This document shows, one piece after another, positions 42,708 through 50,600 of a stretch of DNA of 59,733 nt. The position numbers and the translations under genes are program-made. The stretch's first letter is position 1, and every line of letters begins with the position of its first letter. Source of the DNA: an uncultured Collinsella sp. (lineage in GTDB: Bacteria; Actinomycetota; Coriobacteriia; Coriobacteriales; Coriobacteriaceae); the NCBI GenBank assembly GCA_900554325.1, contig USHA01000003.1:1-59733 (forward strand), given 5' to 3'. A model generated the notes under the pieces. It saw nothing but the letters and a program-made list of their open reading frames with translations, searched no databases and was not told the DNA's origin.

Positions 42708-43997
42708 CTAGCGAATGTTGTAGAACGCGGCCTTGCCGGCGTAGCGCGCACTGCCCTCAAGCTCGTCCTCGATGCGGATGAGCTGGTTGTACTTGGCGAT
42801 ACGGTCGCTGCGGCACGGTGCGCCCGACTTGATCTGGCCGGCGTTGACGCCCACGACCAGGTCGGCGATCGTGGAGTCCTCGGTCTCGCCGGAACGGTGG
42901 CTCACGATGCAAGCGTAGCCGGCCTCCTTGGCGGTCTCGATGGCCTCGAGTGACTCGGTGAGCGTGCCGATCTGGTTGACCTTGACCAGGATCGCGTTGG
43001 CGGCACCCAGCTCGATGCCCTTCTTGAGGCGCTCGGTGTTGGTGACGAACAGGTCGTCGCCCACCAGCTGCACCTTGTTGCCAATGCGGCGGGTAAGCTC
43101 GACCCAGCCGTCCCAGTCTTCCTCGGCCATGCCGTCCTCGATAGAAATGATGGGATAGGTGTCGACGAGCTTCTCCCAGTAATCAACCATCTGGGCACTC
43201 GTGTACTCCACGCCCTCGCCCTTGAGCTCATACATGCCGGTCTCGGCGTTGTAGAACTCGGTCGAGGCCGGGTCCATGGCGTACATGAAGTCGACGCCGG
43301 GCTTAAAGCCAGCCTTCTCAACGGCCTTGGTGATGTACTCGAACGGCTCGGCATTGGTCTTAAGGTTGGGGGCAAAGCCGCCCTCGTCGCCCACACCGCC
43401 GCCCAGGCCGGCCTCGTGCAGCACGCCCTTGAGGGTATGGTAGACCTCGGCGCACCAACGCAGGCCCTCGGCAAAGCTCGGGGCGCCCACCGGCATGATC
43501 ATGAACTCCTGGAAGTCGACGTTATTGTCGGCATGCACGCCGCCGTTGAGGATGTTCATCATAGGTGTGGGCAGCAGATGAGCGTTGACGCCGCCCAGGT
43601 ACTGGCACAGCGACAGGCCAGCCGACTCGGCAGCGGCGCGGGCAACGGCCAGCGACACGCCCAGGATGGCGTTGGCGCCGAGCTTGGTCTTGTTGGGGGT
43701 ACCATCCGCAGCGATCAGCGCGGCATCGACGGCGCGCTGATCGAAGGCATCGAGGCCCACGACGGCATCGGCGCACTCGTTGTTGACGTGCTCGACGGCC
43801 TGCGAAACGCCCTTGCCCAGGTAGCGGCCCTTGTCGCCATCGCGCAGCTCGCAGGCCTCAAAGGCGCCGGTCGAAGCACCCGAAGGCACCATTGCGCGGC
43901 CAAAGCTGCCGTCCTCGAGCACGACCTCGACCTCGACGGTGGGATTGCCGCGGCTGTCGAGCACCTCGCGACCGTAGACGTCCAAAATATCGCTCAT
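42708..43997 (-). CDS. eno: Enolase
   Basis: Glycolytic enzyme converting 2-phosphoglycerate to phosphoenolpyruvate, 429 residues. Signatures seen: SGASTGAFEA near 38-47, the metal ligand in SIEDGMAEEDWD, LVGDDLFVTN, the catalytic lysine in ILVKVNQIGTL and SHRSGETED. Full length and normal. Separated from the divIC gene by a terminator. Confidence 0.97.
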   Translation of the reverse strand: MSDILDVYGREVLDSRGNPTVEVEVVLEDGSFGRAMVPSGASTGAFEACELRDGDKGRYLGKGVSQAVEHVNNECADAVVGLDAFDQRAVDAALIAADGTPNKTKLGANAILGVSLAVARAAAESAGLSLCQYLGGVNAHLLPTPMMNILNGGVHADNNVDFQEFMIMPVGAPSFAEGLRWCAEVYHTLKGVLHEAGLGGGVGDEGGFAPNLKTNAEPFEYITKAVEKAGFKPGVDFMYAMDPASTEFYNAETGMYELKGEGVEYTSAQMVDYWEKLVDTYPIISIEDGMAEEDWDGWVELTRRIGNKVQLVGDDLFVTNTERLKKGIELGAANAILVKVNQIGTLTESLEAIETAKEAGYACIVSHRSGETEDSTIADLVVGVNAGQIKSGAPCRSDRIAKYNQLIRIEDELEGSARYAGKAAFYNIR

Positions 43998-44135
43998 GTT
44001 GTCTCCCTCTCACTTGGAAACGTAGTGGATGCAAGCGACCGGCTGACCGTGCACCGTCGGTGCGCCTCCGTAAGTTAGCCATGTCGCACTTTTTGCATTA
44101 TGCCCTAAGTTAGCCGAGGGATACACTTGATTTTC

Positions 44136-44182
44136 GAAAAATTTAGCGGGAACGATAAGGCGTGTCAGCCCGTCGTTCCCGC
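44136..44182 (-). terminator. Terminator of mazG
   Basis: On the minus strand GCGGGAACGA pairs with TCGTTCCCGC, then TAAATTTTT, just past the mazG stop. Confidence 0.8.
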
Positions 44183-44186
44183 AGTC

Positions 44187-45047
44187 TTACTCCTCCGCCT
44201 TTGCGGCATCCCACAGGTCGTTGAGGCCGTGGGTCGAAAGCTCGGCAAGATCCACGTGAGCATCGGCCGCCATCTGCTCCATCGCGGCCCAGCGACGGCG
44301 GAACTTTGCCGTGCTGGCACGAAGGGCACTCTCGGCGTCAATGCCCTCTTTGCGCGCAACGTTGACCAGGGCAAAGAGCAGGTCGCCAAACTCCATTTCG
44401 CGCTCGGGCGTTCCGGGGGCCTCGGCCTCAAACTCGGCACGCTCCTCGGCGACCTCGTCCCACACGTCCTGGACCGTCTCCCACTCAAAGCCCACGGCAG
44501 CTGCCTTGCGCGACACCTTCTGCGCCTGCATCAGCGCCGGCAGATGCGTGGGCACACCATCGAGCAGACCCTCGGGCGCGGCCTCACCCGCCGCCACGGC
44601 TTTGTCCTTGGCGGCCTTCTCGGCAAGCTTGACCTCGTCCCAAATCTTGAGTACCTCGTTGGAGCTGTCGGCATCCACATCGCCGAACACGTGCGGATGA
44701 CGGCGGATGAGCTTGGCATCGATATCACGCGCCACGTCGGCCAGTGTAAACTCGCCGGCGTCAGCAGCAATCTGCGCATGCAGCACGACCTGCATGAGCA
44801 CGTCACCCAGCTCCTCGCGCAGGTGAACCGCGTCGTCCGCCTCGATGCAGTCGAGCGCCTCGTAGGCCTCCTCGATCATGTTCTTGCCAATGCTGCGGTG
44901 TGTCTGTTCGCGATCCCACGGGCAGCCATCGGGCTGACGCAGACGCCAGATGGTCTGCACCAGATGCTGCAGCTCGGCCGACGCATCGACCAGCGTGGAC
45001 AGATCGCGCGAGCCCTCGGCATTTTGCTGAGCCATGTGCTCTGCCAT
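44187..45047 (-). CDS. mazG: Nucleoside triphosphate pyrophosphohydrolase MazG
   Basis: House-cleaning enzyme that hydrolyses NTPs to NMP and pyrophosphate. The 286-residue protein has two MazG domains: the first with CPWDREQTHRSI and EEAYEALDCIE, the second with EVAEERAEFEAE. GGAGG, seven bases before ATG, overlaps the end of the preceding yfcE gene, and the two are separated by two bases, so they are coupled. Confidence 0.93.
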   Translation of the reverse strand: MAEHMAQQNAEGSRDLSTLVDASAELQHLVQTIWRLRQPDGCPWDREQTHRSIGKNMIEEAYEALDCIEADDAVHLREELGDVLMQVVLHAQIAADAGEFTLADVARDIDAKLIRRHPHVFGDVDADSSNEVLKIWDEVKLAEKAAKDKAVAAGEAAPEGLLDGVPTHLPALMQAQKVSRKAAAVGFEWETVQDVWDEVAEERAEFEAEAPGTPEREMEFGDLLFALVNVARKEGIDAESALRASTAKFRRRWAAMEQMAADAHVDLAELSTHGLNDLWDAAKAEE

Positions 45048-45049
45048 GG

Positions 45050-45598
45050 TTAGTCCTCCTCCAGGATCACATGACGGAACGTTCCACCCTCGTAGATGCC
45101 GTAGCTGTGCGTGCCGTCCTTGGGGATGCTCACGCTGCCGGGGTTGAAGAGCCACAGGCCCGGGTGCGCGGCGCTCTCCTCGTTGACTTTGACGTGCGTG
45201 TGACCGTAGACGAGCGCGGAGCCCTCGGGCAGCGCGGGCGCGTGGTCGACGCTGTTGTGCATGCCGGCGCCAAAGACATGGCCGTGCGTCAGGAACAGCT
45301 CACGGCCGGTCTCGTCGAACAGCGTGGCGTAGTCGGCCATGACGGGGAAGTCGAGCACCATCTGGTCGACCTCGGCATCGCAGTTGCCGCGTACCGCGAT
45401 GAAGCGGTCGGCCAGGGCGTTGAGCAGCGGGATTACGCGCTTGGGGGCGTAATCGCGCGGCAGGTCGTTGCGCGGACCGTGGTAGAGCAGGTCGCCCAGC
45501 AGGACGATGCGGTCGGGCTGCTGGGATTCGATGGCGGCGACCAGGCGCTCGGCCCAGTATGCCGAGCCGTGGATGTCAGAAGCGATGAGGTATTTCAT
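45050..45598 (-). CDS. yfcE: YfcE-family phosphodiesterase
   Basis: A 182-residue metallophosphoesterase. Metal ligands are in SDIHG (residues 7-11), GDLLYHGPRND, RGNCD, THGH and YGHTH. E. coli YfcE hydrolyses phosphodiesters in vitro; the natural substrate is unknown. It is first in a pair with mazG, both house-keeping nucleotide hydrolases. Confidence 0.9.
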   Translation of the reverse strand: MKYLIASDIHGSAYWAERLVAAIESQQPDRIVLLGDLLYHGPRNDLPRDYAPKRVIPLLNALADRFIAVRGNCDAEVDQMVLDFPVMADYATLFDETGRELFLTHGHVFGAGMHNSVDHAPALPEGSALVYGHTHVKVNEESAAHPGLWLFNPGSVSIPKDGTHSYGIYEGGTFRHVILEED

Positions 45599-45652
45599 GG
45601 GGGATCCTTTCGGTGAGGTTGATGGGGCGGGTGTGGCGCGTCGCCGACCGTG

Positions 45653-46138
45653 TTACTCAAATCGCAGTGCCGCGGCTTGTGCTGCCTGCATAACGCGCTG
45701 GAGCGGCACATTGTGCTCGCGGGCGAGACGGGCGCAGTCCTCGTACTCGGGCGCTGCACGCTCGCTGCCGTCGGGCAGGGTGGCCACCTTGACGGACACC
45801 TCGCCCCATGGCGTCGTTACGCGCTCAAAGCGGCGTGGCAGGCAAACGCGCTCCATGACCTGGCGACGAATGCCGTTGGTCGTGGTTTCCAAAAAGATAA
45901 TCGTCTGCAGGCGCTCGATATCCTCGTGAGCACAGATTACCTGCAGCTGCCAACTGGGACGGCCTTTCTTGCAATAGAGGGGCAGCCAATGCACCTCGCG
46001 CGCACCCGCCTCGCGCAGGCGGTCGGCAGCGTAGGCGAGCACCTCGGGCGACGCGTCGTCGATGTCGCATTCCAGCTTGACGATGGTTTCGGGTGCATCG
46101 GTCTCGCGGGACAGCGGGGATGTGCTATCGCATTGCAT
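45653..46138 (-). CDS. LarC C-terminal domain protein (LarC2-like)
   Basis: A 161-residue protein resembling only the C-terminal half of LarC, the CTP-dependent nickel insertase of the nickel-pincer cofactor. It begins with VKLECDIDDASPEVLAYAAD and continues with the paired LYCKKGRPSWQLQVIC and ETTTNGIR segments. In Lactobacillus LarC the two halves are joined by programmed frameshifting; here no N-terminal half is adjacent on either strand. ATG at 46138 is preferred, just before the conserved region. It may work with a separate LarC1 elsewhere or be a stand-alone paralogue. Confidence 0.72.
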   Translation of the reverse strand: MQCDSTSPLSRETDAPETIVKLECDIDDASPEVLAYAADRLREAGAREVHWLPLYCKKGRPSWQLQVICAHEDIERLQTIIFLETTTNGIRRQVMERVCLPRRFERVTTPWGEVSVKVATLPDGSERAAPEYEDCARLAREHNVPLQRVMQAAQAAALRFE

Positions 46139-46244
46139 ACGGTCCGAATCCTTTCCGCGCGGGCTCGTTTTGTTCATCCAAACGCTAGCACATCGGACGT
46201 GGCACAGGCATGACTTTCGTCCGTCGCCGCCCTCGCCCCTATCC

Positions 46245-46309
46245 AAACATGTACATCAGCCTCCAAACATGTCATTTTTTGCAGCTTTTGGAGGCTGATG
46301 TACATGTTT
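46245..46309. repeat. Perfect 23-bp inverted repeat
   Basis: Arms at 46245-46267 and 46287-46309 are exact complements (core ACATGTACATCAGCCTCC), with a 19-base loop. CCAAACATGT also occurs twice in direct order. Arm and loop sizes match family A, but the sequence is unrelated and lacks GGGAC. It lies between larC2 and hisK. Confidence 0.8.
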
Positions 46310-46439
46310 TGAGAGCGCAAGCGAGGCCGCACCGCGCACCGCACAGCCTTTCCAATCGATTTCGAGCTCCGGCGTGCCCGGCGTGTTAAAAGCTACACCA
46401 TTACAATGGAGCGGATTCGCCAAATGCAAAGGAGTCGCC

Positions 46440-47351
46440 ATGTCTGCCTGCCCGCTGGTCGATTGCCATACCCACACCTCGTTCTCGGACGGCCATGCCT
46501 CGTTTGAAGACAACGTTCGCGCCGCTGCTGCGGCCGGCTGCCGCGTCATGGTCTCGGCCGACCATCTCACACTGCCCGCCAGCATGGATGCCAACTGCGA
46601 AGTGCAGGTTACTGAGAGCGACCTGCCGGCACATCGTCTGGCTTTTGAGGATGCTCGCAAGCTTGCCGCGCAAATCGCGCCGGAGCTCGAGCTTATCTAT
46701 GGCTTTGAATGCGATTGGTACGAGGGCTGCGAGCCTTTGGTTGAGCGCTGGTCCCAGGACGCCGTCGTACGCCTGGGCAGCGTGCATTGGATTGGCAACC
46801 CAGGCGATATCATGGCCGGTGCCGCGGGTACGGCGGGAACGGAAAACGTCGCTCGCCCCGATACACCCGATTCCCTTTGCGGCTGGATCGATGATGACAC
46901 CAACCTGCATGTTTGGGAAAACCTGGGGGTACACGGCGTGTGGGAGCGCTACGTCGACGACTGGTGCCGCGCTTGCGAAAGCTCACTCAACTTTGACGTA
47001 ATGGCCCATCCCGACCTGGTCATGCGCTTTTCGAAGGAAGGCTTTGCGCCCGACTTTGACCCGACGCCGTTCTGGGGGCAGATGGCCGAGTGCGCTCACG
47101 ACACGGGCCGCCGCGTTGAGGTCTCGACCGCCGCGCCGCGCAAGGGGCTCGACGATTACTATCCCGCGACCGGGCTATTGCGTTGCTTCGCCCACGCCGA
47201 GGTACCCATCACCTTTGGCTCGGACGCACACCGCGCCTGCGACATCTGCTGGAACATCCGCGAGGCCCAGGCCCACGCTTACGACTGCGGCTACCGAACC
47301 TTCGACATCCCCCACCCCAACGGCGAATGGGAATCCACACCCCTCGACTAG
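46440..47351 (+). CDS. hisK: PHP-type histidinol-phosphatase
   Basis: Dephosphorylates histidinol phosphate. The 303-residue PHP protein shows metal ligands in order: CHTHTSFSDGH (His10, His12, Asp17), SADHLT, GFECDW, GSVHWI, MAHPDL and FGSDAHR. AAAGGAG is five bases before ATG. It converges on hisE and is the only gene in the window that could fill the phosphatase step, since hisB here has only the dehydratase domain. Other PHP phosphoesterase roles are possible but less likely. Confidence 0.85.
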   Translation: MSACPLVDCHTHTSFSDGHASFEDNVRAAAAAGCRVMVSADHLTLPASMDANCEVQVTESDLPAHRLAFEDARKLAAQIAPELELIYGFECDWYEGCEPLVERWSQDAVVRLGSVHWIGNPGDIMAGAAGTAGTENVARPDTPDSLCGWIDDDTNLHVWENLGVHGVWERYVDDWCRACESSLNFDVMAHPDLVMRFSKEGFAPDFDPTPFWGQMAECAHDTGRRVEVSTAAPRKGLDDYYPATGLLRCFAHAEVPITFGSDAHRACDICWNIREAQAHAYDCGYRTFDIPHPNGEWESTPLD

Positions 47352-47363
47352 CCATCCCTTCAT

Positions 47364-47432
47364 AAGTTGCGGTGGAATAGGGATTGTTTTGCCTGATGAA
47401 GCGCTTAAACAGTCCCTATTTCACCGCAACTT
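47364..47432. repeat. Dispersed palindrome, family A copy 3
   Basis: Left arm 47364-47386 (GCGGTGGAATAGGGATTG) and right arm 47410-47432 (CAGTCCCTATTTCACCGC). The right arm is identical to that of A1, the left arm differs at two sites that keep G-T pairing. The loop is unrelated. It lies 12 bases after the hisK stop. Confidence 0.8.
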
Positions 47433-47452
47433 CCATGACCCCGTTACATCAA

Positions 47453-47475
47453 CAAAGACTGTCCCAAACGACTAG
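47453..47475. repeat. Family D repeat fragment at the hisE 3' end
   Basis: AAAGACTGTCCCAAACGACTAG, split here as AAAGACTGTCCC and AAACGACTAG, matches the related copies near 2.95 and 31.2 kb and includes the hisE stop codon on the minus strand. Confidence 0.5.
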
Positions 47476-47789
47476 TGGCGGCGGGCGTTGAGTTCGCCGG
47501 CAAGCTCGTCGAGGGTGATACCGTAGCGCTCAAGGGTTACGAGCAGGTGGTAGACCAGGTCGCCGGCCTCGTAGCGGATGTGATCGTGATCGTTATCCTT
47601 GCAGGCCATAATCACCTCGCTTGCCTCCTCGGCAAGCTTCTTGAGCAGCTCGTCCTCGACGTCGGTCAGCAGACGCGCGGTATAGCTCTCCTGCGGCGAT
47701 GCATCACGACGACCGTGAATCACCTCGGCCAGACCTGTCAACGTCTCACCGATATTTCCATCCTGAACGTTTGCGGTGCGCACACCCAT
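47472..47789 (-). CDS. hisE: Phosphoribosyl-ATP pyrophosphohydrolase
   Basis: Second step of histidine synthesis, PR-ATP to PR-AMP. The 105-residue all-alpha MazG-like protein has SYTARLLTD, the Mg-binding EEASEVIMACKD and YEAGDLVYHLLVTLE. It is the last gene of the leftward his series, 44 bases after hisI. hisE and hisI are separate genes, not the fused HisIE form. Confidence 0.94.
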   Translation of the reverse strand: MGVRTANVQDGNIGETLTGLAEVIHGRRDASPQESYTARLLTDVEDELLKKLAEEASEVIMACKDNDHDHIRYEAGDLVYHLLVTLERYGITLDELAGELNARRH

Positions 47790-47833
47790 AGTTCAATCCT
47801 TTCTGGTGCCGAGCGTCTAATCGAGCGCCCGCC

Positions 47834-48163
47834 CTACGCGAGCTTCTTAAAGAAGCAGGTACGGTTGCCGGTGTGGCAGGCCGGACCCGGCGAGTCGACC
47901 TTGACCAGCAGCGTATCGCTATCGCAGTCGGCCCAGAGCTCCTTGACCGCTTGCATATTGCCGCTCGTCGCGCCCTTGTTCCAGAGCTCCTGGCGGCTGC
48001 GGCTCCAAAACCACGTGGTGCCGGTCTTGAGCGTCAGCCCCACCGACTCCTCGTTCATCCAAGCAACCATAAGCACCTCGCCGGTGTCATACTGCTGAAC
48101 CACACAAGGAATCAGCCCACGGGCGTCGTACGTAAGATCAGACGCTTCTATTACCTCAGTCAT
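47834..48163 (-). CDS. hisI: Phosphoribosyl-AMP cyclohydrolase
   Basis: Third step of histidine synthesis. The 109-residue protein carries WMNEES, WFWSRSRQELWNKGATSGN and the zinc cysteines in WADCDSDT and PACHTGNRTC. Two ATGs lie side by side; the second, at 48163, is five bases past GGGAG and is preferred. It is separated from hisF by 148 bases that hold nested-hairpin element E3. Confidence 0.94.
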   Translation of the reverse strand: MTEVIEASDLTYDARGLIPCVVQQYDTGEVLMVAWMNEESVGLTLKTGTTWFWSRSRQELWNKGATSGNMQAVKELWADCDSDTLLVKVDSPGPACHTGNRTCFFKKLA

Positions 48164-48207
48164 CATTTCTCCCAAGCAACAAACGAAATCCCACAGGTCG
48201 GCGAGGG

Positions 48208-48302
48208 TTGTCCAGGCGCCCGAGATTCCGAGCGACAAGCCCGACGACGCGTACTTAAGTACGCGAGGAGGGTTGGAGCCGGAAGGTCGGGTGCCTGGAC
48301 AA
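48208..48302. repeat. Nested-hairpin element E3 inside the his series
   Basis: Outer stem TTGTCCAGGCGCCCGA (48208-48223) with TCGGGTGCCTGGACAA (48287-48302), paired throughout with one G-T. Inner stem GCGTAC-TTAA-GTACGC. Shares GCCCGAGATT, GGTCGGGTGC and the inner GCGTAC stem with E2. It lies between hisF and hisI. Confidence 0.7.
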
Positions 48303-48311
48303 GCCGCAGCA

Positions 48312-49094
48312 TTAGAAGTCCAATCTCACAGGAATGCCCTGCGATGCCATATACTCCTTCACCTGGTGAATGCTGAAGGTTCCAAAGTGAAAGACGCTTG
48401 CCGCCAGCACGGCGTCGGCCTCACCCTCGATCACGCCCTCGGCAAAATGCTCGAGCGCACCCACGCCACCGCTCGCGATGACGGGAATCGGCACCGCGCG
48501 CGCCACGGCGCGAGTGAGCGCCAGGTCAAAGCCGGCCTTGGTGCCGTCGCGGTCCATGCTGGTGAGCAAAATCTCGCCGGCGCCGCGACGAGCCGCCTCC
48601 TCGGCCCACGCCACCGCATCGATGCCCGTAGCGTTGCGGCCGCCTGCGGTAAAGACCTCCCACTTGTCGGCACCGGATGCGCCAGGCAAGCCGACGTGCT
48701 TGGCATCGATCGCCACGACCACGGCCTGGCTGCCAAACGCCGCGGCAGCCTGGCTAATCAGCGACGGGTCGCGCACGGCGGCAGAGTTGAGCGACACCTT
48801 GTCAGCACCGGCTGCAACCATGGTGCGCATGCCCGCCAGGTCGCGAAAGCCGCCGCCCACGGTATAGGGAATAGCGAGCTCCTCGGCCGCGTGTGCCGCC
48901 ATCTCGATGGTCGTCGCGCGGTTGTCGCTCGTGGCGGTAATGTCCAGGAAGACGACCTCGTCCGCACCCTCGCGGTCGTAGGCGCGGGCCAGCTCCACCG
49001 GGTCGCCCGCATCGCGCAGGCTCACAAAGTTGACGCCCTTGACCACGCGGCCGTCCTTGACGTCTAGGCAGGGAATTACGCGTTTGGTAAGCAT
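48312..49094 (-). CDS. hisF: Imidazole glycerol phosphate synthase, cyclase subunit
   Basis: The (beta/alpha)8 half of the HisH/HisF synthase, which closes the imidazole ring and releases AICAR. The 260-residue protein has the N-terminal catalytic Asp in CLDVKDGRVVKG, the second Asp in SMDRDGTKAGFD and phosphate loops ending in ASGGVG. It begins 3 bases after the hisA stop. Confidence 0.97.
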   Translation of the reverse strand: MLTKRVIPCLDVKDGRVVKGVNFVSLRDAGDPVELARAYDREGADEVVFLDITATSDNRATTIEMAAHAAEELAIPYTVGGGFRDLAGMRTMVAAGADKVSLNSAAVRDPSLISQAAAAFGSQAVVVAIDAKHVGLPGASGADKWEVFTAGGRNATGIDAVAWAEEAARRGAGEILLTSMDRDGTKAGFDLALTRAVARAVPIPVIASGGVGALEHFAEGVIEGEADAVLAASVFHFGTFSIHQVKEYMASQGIPVRLDF

Positions 49095-49097
49095 GGG

Positions 49098-49841
49098 CTA
49101 CTCCTCCCCTCGGGCGGCGGCCAGCGCCTGGGCCAGCGTAAAGTTGCCTTCGTAGAGCGCACGGCCGGTAATGGCGCCTTCAATCGCGACCTCGCCCACC
49201 ACGGCCAGCGCGCGGATGTCGTCGAGCGTCGAGATACCGCCCGAAGCCACGACGGGAAAGCCCGCGACCTTGGCAACATGGCGATACGCCGCCACATCGA
49301 TGCCCGTCTGCATGCCATCGCGCGCGATGTCGGTATACACCAGATGCTTAAAGCCCAGCTCAGTGAGCTGCGCCACGGCGTCGTCGAGTGCCACGCCCGC
49401 GCCGTCACGCCAGCCGTTCACCTTGACCTGACCGTCGCGCGCGGCGATGTCTGCCACCAACAGCTCGCCAAAGCCGCGAGCCACCACCTCGGCAAATCCC
49501 GGCTCGGTCACGAGCACCGTTCCGAGTGCGATGCGACGCGCGCCGTAGCCGGCCAGCTCGTCGATCCGCGCGAGCGAGCGGACGCCGCCGCCCACGTCCA
49601 CGGACAGACCGTTGACGCTGCAGATGGCCTTAATCGCTGCCGAGTTGGCAGCGCATGTGTCCTCGTCCTCGCCAAAGGCAGCGGACAGGTCGACGACGTG
49701 CACCCAGCTCGCACCCTGCTCGGCAAAGGAGCCGGCAACGGCCACGGGGTCGTCGGAATATACCTTGCAGCGGCTCCGGTCGCCGCGCTCCAGGCGCACG
49801 ACCTTGCCGCCGATCAAATCGATTGCGGGAAACAGAATCAT
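49098..49841 (-). CDS. hisA: ProFAR isomerase
   Basis: Isomerises ProFAR to PRFAR, 247-residue (beta/alpha)8 protein. The first catalytic Asp is in PAIDLIGGKVVRL, the second in YTDIARDGMQTG, and the phosphate loop is ASGGIS. Its ATG overlaps the hisH stop by four bases (ATGA), a sign of coupling. No sign of the dual HisA/TrpF PriA was seen, but PriA function cannot be excluded in an actinobacterium. Confidence 0.95.
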   Translation of the reverse strand: MILFPAIDLIGGKVVRLERGDRSRCKVYSDDPVAVAGSFAEQGASWVHVVDLSAAFGEDEDTCAANSAAIKAICSVNGLSVDVGGGVRSLARIDELAGYGARRIALGTVLVTEPGFAEVVARGFGELLVADIAARDGQVKVNGWRDGAGVALDDAVAQLTELGFKHLVYTDIARDGMQTGIDVAAYRHVAKVAGFPVVASGGISTLDDIRALAVVGEVAIEGAITGRALYEGNFTLAQALAAARGEE

Positions 49842-50539
49842 CGGCCGGCCCCCTCGACGATGCTCACGAAGTTCTTAAGAATGCGCTGACCCAGCGCGGA
49901 GGATTTCTCGGGATGGAACTGGCAGCCCCACACGTTGCCGTGGCGCACGATGCACGGGAAGCTCCGCGTGTAGTGCGTGCGTGCCAGAACATCGGCGGCA
50001 TCGGCATCGTCGGCCACCGCATAGCTGTGGGTGAAGTACATATTGGCGCCCTCGGCAAAACCGGCGAGCAGCGGATCGGCCGCACCGGCAGGCGTCATGT
50101 GCACCTGGTCCCACCCCACGTGCGGCACCTTCAGGCGGCTCGACTCCAGACGCGCGCACGAACCGCGCATAATACCCAGGCCATCGACCCAGGGGCCACC
50201 GGCCTGCTCGGGGGTGTTGCCGTCGGCAACTGCGCCCTCGTCCGCAGGCACGCCCTCGTTGCCGCGCTCAAAAAATAATTGAAGGCCCAGGCAGATGCCG
50301 AGCAGCGGAGTTCCAGCGGCAACGGCGTCGAGCACGGCCGCCTCCTCGCCGCTCTGGCGCATAAAGGCGATCGCGTCATAGAACGCGCCCACGCCCGGGA
50401 TGACCAGGCCGTCGGCGTTGCGAATCTGCTCCGGGTCGTCCGATGTGCAGGCGGCGGCACCGGCGCGCGCAAGCCCGCGCACGACGCTCGACAAGTTGCC
50501 CTTGTGGTAGTCGACCACCACGATCTTCGGTTCGCCCAC
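49838..50539 (-). CDS. hisH: Imidazole glycerol phosphate synthase, glutaminase subunit
   Basis: Class I glutamine amidotransferase that feeds ammonia to HisF. The 233-residue protein has the oxyanion strand GVGAFYD, nucleophile Cys83 in GICLGLQLFF and the His/Glu pair in QFHPEKS. The GTG at 50539, four bases past GGGAGGG, is preferred; an upstream TTG lies within the repeat-derived gap. It has a longer loop near 95-115 than usual. Confidence 0.93.
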   Translation of the reverse strand: MGEPKIVVVDYHKGNLSSVVRGLARAGAAACTSDDPEQIRNADGLVIPGVGAFYDAIAFMRQSGEEAAVLDAVAAGTPLLGICLGLQLFFERGNEGVPADEGAVADGNTPEQAGGPWVDGLGIMRGSCARLESSRLKVPHVGWDQVHMTPAGAADPLLAGFAEGANMYFTHSYAVADDADAADVLARTHYTRSFPCIVRHGNVWGCQFHPEKSSALGQRILKNFVSIVEGAGR

Positions 50540-50563
50540 GCGACCCTCCCTTATCTCCTTCAA

Positions 50564-50600
50564 AACCTGCCAAAATAAACCTGTCCCTTTTTGGCAGGTT
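50564..50600. repeat. Dispersed palindrome, family B copy 3, inside the his series
   Basis: Perfect 12-bp arms AACCTGCCAAAA and TTTTGGCAGGTT with a 13-base loop carrying GTCCC. Its right arm includes part of the hisB stop codon, so it sits exactly between hisB and hisH. Confidence 0.8.

Noticed and set aside
48208..48302. Rho-independent terminator inside the his series
   Set aside because: The long stems lack a T-run on either strand, so simple intrinsic termination is not supported.
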